Of a stretch of 5,183 nucleotides of DNA, positions 1 to 4,067 are shown piece by piece. The number at the start of each line of letters is the position of its first letter. The stretch's first letter is position 1. Source of the DNA: Phycisphaerae bacterium. Lineage in GTDB: Bacteria > Planctomycetota > Phycisphaerae > Sedimentisphaerales > Anaerobacaceae. Where the stretch lies: assembly GCA_030609625.1 (NCBI GenBank), contig JAUWBX010000214.1, positions 1-5,183 of the forward strand. Reading direction: 5' to 3'. The position numbers and the translations under genes are program-made. Below the pieces are notes generated by a model. It did not search any database and had not been told where the DNA came from. It saw only the letters and a list, made by a program, of their open reading frames with translations.

Positions 1-810
1 AATCTGCATAACTGTAACCAGTTCTCCTAAAATCAAAAAACCCAACAACGCCGCAAAGAAAGGTGTTGAAAGCTCCATAGCAGAAACCTGGGCGGCTTTA
101 ATTCGCTTCAAACCTTCATAATAAAGAATGGTTCCCGCCCCGACTATGACGCCGATGAGGATTTGATAGATATTGGAAAGAACCAGCGAAGACTTGAGCG
201 ATAAGTAAACGACAAATATTACCGAGGCAATTGAATACCTGTAAAAGGTAATTACGCCGGCGTCAAGCTCTCTGAGATATTTTCTCATCACTATAGCCGT
301 CGTCGCCCAGGCTACTGTTGCCAACAGTACATAAATATCTCCTGCCGTGCCTAATTTTATCATAAACAGATTTTCCAGTGTCTTTGTTGTAACAAGCACG
401 GCTGCAATTAACATAATGAATATGCCTGCGTAATCAAATCTTGTCAGCTTATCTTCTTTTAGAAAAAAGAACCCTATCAAAATAATAAAGACCGGCTGCA
501 TATGACCGAGCAGGACTGCATTAAGCACGGAGATTTTTGTTAAGGCAAAAAAGTACAGTAAATCCGCGAATATCGTCCCGGCTATCGCAATGTAAAACAA
601 TTTTGGGAGCTGTTTTGAGGTAACTTTAAGCTTTCTTCTGCCTGTGAAAAGAACGTACAAAAGAGCAACCAGAGCAACAACTATCGCCCTGATGGCGGAG
701 GTTTGAAGATAATCAGAGTTCGCATAAGCCAATTTAGCAAAAACCGGCTCAACCGCCCACATTAAACTGGCTCCGAGTATTGCCAATATACCTGTTTTCT
801 TTGCGTCCAT
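1..810 (-). CDS. DMT superfamily (EamA-type) permease, C-terminus beyond window
   Basis: Inner-membrane transporter of the drug/metabolite transporter superfamily; the substrate cannot be told from sequence. The frame is open from an ATG at 810 to the window edge, giving 270 residues; EamA proteins are usually about 290-300, so roughly the last helix is missing. Two tandem EamA repeats are visible, about residues 5-143 and 153-270. Repeat 1 has the typical start GASLMWAVEPVFAKLA (13-28) and the PVF...FFFLKED block (106-120). Repeat 2 has YYEGLKRIKAAQVSA (230-244) followed by STPFFAALLGFLILGE (248-263), the classic family ending. Nearly all segments are hydrophobic, with Lys/Arg-rich short loops (58-62, 176-180). 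ATG 810 is the only ATG before an in-frame stop at 946-948, but no Shine-Dalgarno sequence precedes it. A palindromic repeat begins only about 10 bp upstream. Family assignment is firm; the specific role is unknown. Confidence 0.9.
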   Translation of the reverse strand, partial: MDAKKTGILAILGASLMWAVEPVFAKLAYANSDYLQTSAIRAIVVALVALLYVLFTGRRKLKVTSKQLPKLFYIAIAGTIFADLLYFFALTKISVLNAVLLGHMQPVFIILIGFFFLKEDKLTRFDYAGIFIMLIAAVLVTTKTLENLFMIKLGTAGDIYVLLATVAWATTAIVMRKYLRELDAGVITFYRYSIASVIFVVYLSLKSSLVLSNIYQILIGVIVGAGTILYYEGLKRIKAAQVSAMELSTPFFAALLGFLILGELVTVMQI

Positions 811-819
811 AATAGCTAT

Positions 820-945
820 ATAGTATCTGTTGCGGAAAGCAAAAACCGACGGTGTTACCCCTGCGAAAGCAGGGGGCCAGGGCGAAAAAAACTGGATTCC
901 CGCTTCCGCGGGAATGACAAATACTGTTTCCGCAACAGGAACTAT
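820..945. repeat. 126-bp nested palindromic (REP/MITE-like) element
   Basis: The outer ends form an imperfect inverted repeat, 820-838 against 927-945, matching at 17 of 19 positions around the core TGTTGCGGAAA. Inside are two perfect hairpins: 858-864 with 869-875 (CCCCTGC, GAAA loop, GCAGGGG), and 896-903 with 908-915 (ATTCCCGC, TTCC loop, GCGGGAAT). Read on the minus strand, the inner part gives the familiar GTCATTCCCGC...GGGAATCCAG type of dispersed intergenic repeat seen in many bacteria. Its spurious translation is the well-known CHSRGSGNPV-like peptide. No transposase is present, and I saw no convincing target-site duplication, so REP-type palindrome pair versus MITE remains open. The rest of the gap up to 1191 holds only the candidate promoter at 1074-1102. 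Confidence 0.8.
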
Positions 946-1073
946 CTAAATTCAATATAATAGATGAATTCTGATAGCATATTTACACCTTCAATGCAAG
1001 ATGGTAAGCGCTACAGGAAACTTTGTAGGTAGAAATTATATAACTCCGGTCGCGTACAGTTTGCAAATTGTGC

Positions 1074-1102
1074 TTGTATAAGGTCTGTTCTTGTGCTATC
1101 AT
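1074..1102 (+). promoter_or_regulatory. candidate sigma70-type promoter for the 1192 membrane-protein gene
   Basis: A -35-like TTGTAT (1074-1079) is separated by exactly 17 bp from a -10-like TATCAT (1097-1102). The -10 is preceded by TGC, giving an extended -10 motif. Initiation near 1109 would leave an untranslated leader of about 80 nt. This is a motif match only. Confidence 0.4.
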
Positions 1103-1191
1103 TTAAGGGTCTGAAAAGAATAGAAACGTAAATTTTGTTACCAGGTGTTTATCAGCTTTGAGCAAGATTAACAATGGAAGAGGGCTTCGTC

Positions 1192-1920
1192 ATGCGCCTG
1201 AAATACACGTTAGCGTTAATTGTTATTCTTTGTTTGGCGAATTGCCTGACTTGTAACATTTATGCGTCCGATTCGTCAGCCGTATCAAATGATTCACCAA
1301 ATGGGGACGTATCCAAACAAATCATCGGTGAAGAGCACCAATCAATTAACAATCTTCGTGAGCAAATCGCTCTTTTGGAAAATAAAAATCGCCTGCTTGA
1401 AGAAAAAAATCAGAACCTTTTAAACCAAATGTATCGGGTGCTTAATCTCGCTCCGATGTTTACAATCGCCGTTATTGGTCTAATTATTTATTCCACGCAC
1501 CGGCGATATGAAAAAGACAAATTGCTTCTAATGTGCATAATTAAGGGCGAAACTGCAAAGTTAAGAGCAGAATTCGAAAACCGATACTCTGAAGCATTTA
1601 GACCTGTTGACGAGCGTCTTAAATCTTTAACGGAAAACAATCTCATCTTTCAGATGGAGGTATCGACGCTCCAGGCCGAACAACAGATGAGCAAAGGCCA
1701 GCTAACCAATGCCATAAGATGCTGGGTTGACGTTGCACAAAAAGCCTGGTCTATAAAATGGAATTGGCGTGTTGCCTTTGCTCTCGATAAAATAAAATAC
1801 CTCCTCGAAAACGGAGCCAAAATCACACTCCAGTCAAGTAAAACCGAGCTAACCGCTTTTCTACAATCTTTACCGCCGCAGTTTGAACCGTTGGTCAAAG
1901 CAATTCAAATCAAAATCTAA
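1192..1920 (+). CDS. hypothetical membrane protein: signal sequence, coiled coil, TM helix, helical tail
   Basis: I do not recognise the family. An ATG at 1174 is in frame, but the one at 1192 is preferred: GGAAGAGGG (1176-1184) lies 7 nt upstream as a ribosome binding site, and the product then begins with a signal sequence, giving 242 residues. Residues 1-25 have a basic start (RLK), a hydrophobic core and a possible signal peptidase I site after IYA. A polar Ser/Asn/Asp stretch follows. Residues about 52-84 are a leucine-heptad coiled coil rich in Glu, Lys, Asn and Gln. A second hydrophobic segment, about 86-100, ends in HRRYEKDK, so by the positive-inside rule the following 140 residues are cytoplasmic. 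That tail is helical, and 160-210 (TLQAEQQMSKGQLTNAIRCW onward) resembles a TPR-like helix pair. Cysteines in the signal region (LANC, LTC) lack a canonical lipobox. It may be a bitopic scaffold or sensor, but no function can be assigned. Confidence 0.75.
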   Translation: MRLKYTLALIVILCLANCLTCNIYASDSSAVSNDSPNGDVSKQIIGEEHQSINNLREQIALLENKNRLLEEKNQNLLNQMYRVLNLAPMFTIAVIGLIIYSTHRRYEKDKLLLMCIIKGETAKLRAEFENRYSEAFRPVDERLKSLTENNLIFQMEVSTLQAEQQMSKGQLTNAIRCWVDVAQKAWSIKWNWRVAFALDKIKYLLENGAKITLQSSKTELTAFLQSLPPQFEPLVKAIQIKI

Positions 1921-2105
1921 TTTCTTTACCAGTCCTAAGTGTTCAACAAATACAATACACAGGGCAAATTCGACGGACATAATTTTGGTTGATTTTTTGC
2001 CTGTCTTTTTATATTTTTCGTACACTGATTTGCGAGCAGTGGTTCGTCCTCTGTTACGTTCCAGCTTTGTTAGCGATAACGTTTTTTAAGGCAAGGATTG
2101 TAGAA

Positions 2106-2450
2106 ATGCAGATCGATTCATACCAATTCGGTAACATCGTTATCGACGGGGTAAGTTACAATAAAGATGTTATAATTCTTAACGGAGCCGTCCGGGCCAA
2201 CTGGTGGAGAAAGCGGGGGCATTTGTTGTCTGCGGAGGATTTGCAGCCTGTCATTGCAGCTAAGCCGTCCCTGTTAATAGTCGGCTGCGGGGCATCAGGG
2301 CTGATGAAGGTCTCGGATGAGGTCCGCCAGGTTTTGCTGGAAGAGGACATCCAGTTGGAAGCGGTTGATACGGCCAAGGCCGTCGAGCGGTTCAATGAAC
2401 TGTCACAAACCGGCGTCAACATCGCCGCTGCGCTGCATTTGACCTGCTAA
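2106..2450 (+). CDS. Mth938-domain (DUF498/NDUFAF3-like) small protein
   Basis: A 114-residue protein of the Mth938-like family, named after an archaeal protein of solved structure; the eukaryotic relative NDUFAF3 assists assembly of respiratory complex I. The bacterial function is not established. The sequence shows the family pattern: an N-terminal FGNIVIDGVSYNKDVIIL strand region (8-25), a WWRKRGHLLSAEDL segment (33-46), then SLLIVGCGASGLMKVS (55-70) with the glycine-rich GCGASG loop, and a C-terminal helix with VDTAKAVERFNEL (87-99). Its length matches the family's usual 110-125. The open frame extends upstream to an ATG at 1989, but the 2106 start is chosen because AAGGA (2093-2097) sits 8 nt upstream and the extra residues are unlike the family. 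A weak promoter-like pair (TTGATT 1989-1994, TATATT 2010-2015, 15-bp spacing) lies upstream. It converges with pcm. Confidence 0.85.
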   Translation: MQIDSYQFGNIVIDGVSYNKDVIILNGAVRANWWRKRGHLLSAEDLQPVIAAKPSLLIVGCGASGLMKVSDEVRQVLLEEDIQLEAVDTAKAVERFNELSQTGVNIAAALHLTC

Positions 2451-2451
2451 T

Positions 2452-2478
2452 GTAGTCTTTACAGCTAAGCTACTTTTC
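2452..2478 (+). terminator. small hairpin between convergent genes, possible terminator
   Basis: GTAG (2452-2455) and CTT (2457-2459) pair with AAG (2467-2469) and CTAC (2470-2473) around a 7-nt loop, with one bulged T at 2456. TTTTC follows on the plus strand. The stem is short and low in GC and it overlaps the pcm stop codon, so termination would be modest. It is better placed for the 2106 gene than for pcm, because no T-run follows it on the minus strand. Confidence 0.4.
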
Positions 2479-3390
2479 AGATTCTTTTTCGGGTTTTTGC
2501 ACCTCTCCGGTCATAGGAACAAATCGGACAGGCATAACATTTCTTTTGCGGAGATTGCCTTTGTCATCCTTTGTTATGACGACCAGATGCTGAAAGCCGA
2601 AAGAACCCTCCACGGGCAATATCATTCTGCCGCCCGGCTTTAACTGTTCGAGCAGCGGCGGGGGGATGCGCCCGGCGGCGGCCGTGCCGATAATGGCGTC
2701 AAACGGTGCCTCTTCCTTCCAGCCGAAGAAACCATCGCCGAACCTGACGAATACGTTAGGGTAGCCGAGCTCCTTCAGGCACTTTTTGGCCCTCTTTGCA
2801 AGTCCTTCGACAATCTCGATAGTATAGACCTGCTGTGCAATCTCGGCGCAGACGGCGGCCTGATAGCCGGAGCCGGTGCCGATTTCGAGGACTTTGGAAT
2901 TGGGCTTGAGCTTTAACGCCTCGGTCATAAAGGCCACGATGTATGGCTGACTTATGGTCTGGTCATAGCCGATGGGCCGCGGATAGTCGATGTAGGCATA
3001 TCGCTGCTCGGTAGCTCGGATGAAGGCGTGGCGTGGCACGATTCGCATCGCCGCCAGCACATTGGGGTCGTTGACGTCCCTGGCCTGGATTTGCCGGGCA
3101 ACCATTTCTGCCCGCTCTTTGGTCCGCTCTTTAAAGGCCGGATGTTTGTGCTCAAGACGAAGTGGGCTTTTATCGTTCGGGTATTTTCGTTCCTGCTCGG
3201 GCTGCTGGTTCGGCTCGGCTGGCGCCTGATTGGCATCAGCTTCTTTTTCTTCGTTTTCCGAAGCAAAAACAGACTCAGGTTCCTTTGCACAGTTAATCGT
3301 AAAGATAATTGCAAATAACGTCAGCGGTATCAGCAAACACAAAGCCACATATATCCACTTTTTGAGCAATTCCGGATTTTTTGCAGCCAT
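2470..3390 (-). CDS. pcm: protein-L-isoaspartate O-methyltransferase with N-terminal membrane/signal segment
   Basis: Transfers a methyl group from S-adenosylmethionine to abnormal L-isoaspartyl (and D-aspartyl) residues, starting repair of aged proteins. The 306 residues exceed the roughly 210 of E. coli Pcm. The catalytic part is about 85-295: family block PRHAFIRATE (119-128), DYPRPIGYDQTISQPYIVAF (135-154) with the conserved TISQP, SAM motif I VLEIGTGSGYQAA (167-179), acidic TIEIVE (190-195), GDG (218-220), then FDAIIGTAAA and LKPGGRMILPV. Residues 12-33 form a hydrophobic segment preceded by KK and followed by an acidic Glu/Pro/Gln/Asn linker (36-75). VFA at 41-43 could be a signal peptidase site. 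The topology suggests an anchored or exported enzyme. Cys34 follows TIN, not a canonical lipobox. The start is supported by GGAGGG (minus strand, 3399-3404) with an 8-nt spacing. Family assignment is very firm; extracytoplasmic location is inferred. Confidence 0.95.
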   Translation of the reverse strand: MAAKNPELLKKWIYVALCLLIPLTLFAIIFTINCAKEPESVFASENEEKEADANQAPAEPNQQPEQERKYPNDKSPLRLEHKHPAFKERTKERAEMVARQIQARDVNDPNVLAAMRIVPRHAFIRATEQRYAYIDYPRPIGYDQTISQPYIVAFMTEALKLKPNSKVLEIGTGSGYQAAVCAEIAQQVYTIEIVEGLAKRAKKCLKELGYPNVFVRFGDGFFGWKEEAPFDAIIGTAAAGRIPPPLLEQLKPGGRMILPVEGSFGFQHLVVITKDDKGNLRKRNVMPVRFVPMTGEVQKPEKESEK

Positions 3391-3450
3391 CTTACTATCC
3401 CTCCAATTTGCGAACTACGATTTCCGATTGAGAATTAGCTACGGCCGCCC

Positions 3451-3500
3451 CCAAACAAGCCTTCGACAAGCTCAGACCAGGGTTCGAGGGTGCCACCCTG
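3451..3500. repeat. dispersed palindromic repeat, CTTCGACAAGCTCAG type
   Basis: CTTCGACAAGCTCAG (3461-3475) is the core of a widely seen bacterial intergenic repeat whose spurious translation contains SLRQAQ. It has a small internal fold: AGC (3459-3461 region) and TT pair with AAGCT across a CGAC loop, with one bulge. Next to it, CAGGGT (3478-3483) pairs perfectly with ACCCTG (3495-3500), or alternatively AGGGT pairs with ACCCT around GCC. It lies in the inferred 5' untranslated region of pcm. It differs in sequence from the repeats at 820-945 and 3994-4044. Confidence 0.6.
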
Positions 3501-3537
3501 TACTTCTCTAATAATGCAAGGCCCAGCAATAGCTAAT

Positions 3538-3546
3538 ATTATACCA
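3538..3546 (-). promoter_or_regulatory. pcm: candidate extended -10 promoter for pcm
   Basis: Read on the minus strand, this is TGGTATAAT, a consensus -10 TATAAT with the extended TGn motif. No good -35 is seen; GGTTGT/TTGTTT lies at short spacing, which an extended -10 can tolerate. A transcript starting near 3531 would carry a leader of about 140 nt containing the palindromic repeat at 3451-3500 before the pcm ribosome binding site. Confidence 0.45.
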
Positions 3547-3719
3547 TATATTTAGAAAACAACCGCGATTTAATCTTTTTGAAAAACCTCATTTTTTAGA
3601 TTTTCGGAAGACTGTTTCCTATATGGTGAACGGGAGATGTTCTTAGTTTTTAGCAACTGCTTATCATCATTTAGCAGCCATCCTGCTGGTTTAACTGCAA
3701 AATTTTTGTAAAAAATCCC

Positions 3720-3747
3720 TTGCAAGGAAAAGATTAACTTTTATACT
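3720..3747 (+). promoter_or_regulatory. sigma70-type promoter for tRNA-Gly
   Basis: TTGCAA (3720-3725) and TATACT (3742-3747) are separated by 16 bp. Initiation near 3754 would place the mature tRNA end about 10 nt downstream. Between the pcm promoter and this site (3547-3719) I see only AT-rich sequence and a minor AGCAG/CTGCT hairpin at 3673-3687, with no supported gene. Confidence 0.7.
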
Positions 3748-3763
3748 TTAAGCTATGATAATT

Positions 3764-3835
3764 GCGGGCGTAGCTCAGTGGTAGAGCGTCACGTTGCCAA
3801 CGTGAATGTCGTGAGTTCAAATCTCATCGCCCGCT
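3764..3835 (+). tRNA. tRNA-Gly (anticodon GCC)
   Basis: A complete cloverleaf: acceptor 3764-3770 with 3828-3834 (7 perfect pairs), D arm 3773-3787 (GCTC/GAGC), anticodon stem TCACG/CGTGA (3789-3793, 3801-3805) with loop TTGCCAA and anticodon GCC at 3796-3798, and T arm 3811-3827 with TTCAAAT loop and one G-T pair. The discriminator is T at 3835, as usual for bacterial glycine tRNAs. The 3' CCA is not encoded (GTC follows), so it must be added by a nucleotidyltransferase. The GCC anticodon reads GGC and GGT glycine codons. Confidence 0.97.
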
Positions 3836-3941
3836 GTCAGGAGTTTTCCCAGGGAACGGGACTCTTATAGTATCGGTGAGGCACCGGCTAAGATGTAGTT
3901 TGGCATTGGTCGCCGATACGTTTAGGAAACTGTGAAAACCC
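3836..3941 (+). ncRNA. structured non-coding segment between tRNA-Gly and terminator; candidate small RNA or tig leader
   Basis: No open frame is supported here, yet the segment folds well. GTATCGGTGA (3870-3879) pairs with TCGCCGATAC (3910-3919) over 10 bp with one G-T. Its loop carries a second hairpin: CCGGCTA (3884-3890) with TAG and TTGG (3896-3903), around AGATG. An upstream hairpin joins GAGT/CCC (3841-3850) to GGG/ACTC (3858-3864), and GTTT/AAAC closes 3920-3930. GTTTTC (3843-3848) can pair with GAAAAC (3934-3939) to enclose everything. It lies downstream of the tRNA promoter and upstream of a terminator, so it is probably transcribed with the tRNA. I do not recognise an Rfam family. 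It could also be merely a structured tRNA trailer. Confidence 0.4.
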
Positions 3942-3980
3942 GGCTAAGGGATAAAATTTGTTTCCCTGATGCCTTTTTTT
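3942..3980 (+). terminator. intrinsic terminator after tRNA-Gly and structured segment
   Basis: GGC (3942-3944) pairs with GCC (3971-3973), then a small internal loop, then AGGGA (3947-3951) pairs with TCCCT (3963-3967) around an 11-nt AT-rich loop. A run of seven T (3974-3980) follows the stem directly. The stem is interrupted, so efficiency may be partial or regulated. If efficient, the tRNA transcript would be about 225 nt and tig would need its own promoter, for which I see no good candidate. Confidence 0.6.
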
Positions 3981-3993
3981 GTTTATTATTTTA

Positions 3994-4044
3994 GAGTTGT
4001 ACCCGCTTGCGCGGGTGTAAACTCCTGCCCGCGAAAGCAGGCAG
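3994..4044. repeat. double-hairpin palindromic repeat upstream of tig
   Basis: The first hairpin spans 3994-4024: GAGTTGTACCCGC pairs with GCGGGTGTAAACTC around TTGC, about 13 bp with two G-T pairs and one bulged A. The second spans 4025-4044: CTGCC/GGCAG, one mismatch, GC/GC, and a GAAA loop. The paired palindromes and the GCGAAAGC loop resemble the internal part of the 820-945 element, suggesting the same broad REP-like class. It ends 11 bp before the tig ribosome binding site, so the folded RNA could affect tig expression. Confidence 0.65.
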
Positions 4045-4067
4045 CAAAATCGTTCAGGAGCACCAAA

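Noticed and set aside
749..955. Minus-strand frame of 68 codons over the repeat
   Set aside because: Its translation is the typical spurious peptide of the GTCATTCCCGC repeat, and it overlaps the real transporter frame.
1989..2105. Upstream extension of the Mth938-domain gene
   Set aside because: The added residues look hydrophobic and unrelated to the family, while AAGGA with 8-nt spacing marks ATG 2106 and gives the normal family length.
3289..3291. Cys34 of Pcm (after TIN), with the similar LANC in the 1192 gene, as lipoprotein sites
   Set aside because: Both have Asn before Cys, whereas a lipobox needs Gly, Ala or Ser there; lipidation is not supported.
3028..3318. Plus-strand frames opposite the pcm N-terminal region
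   Set aside because: They are shadows of pcm, which has complete methyltransferase motifs and a strong ribosome binding site.
3881..3891. GCACCGGCTAA, identical to a stretch in the 16S rRNA 500 region
   Set aside because: The match is only 11 nt and the flanks do not resemble 16S rRNA, so it is treated as chance.
3958..3989. TTGTTT and TATTAT as a tig promoter
   Set aside because: The spacing is 20 bp and the first box overlaps the terminator stem; too weak to call.
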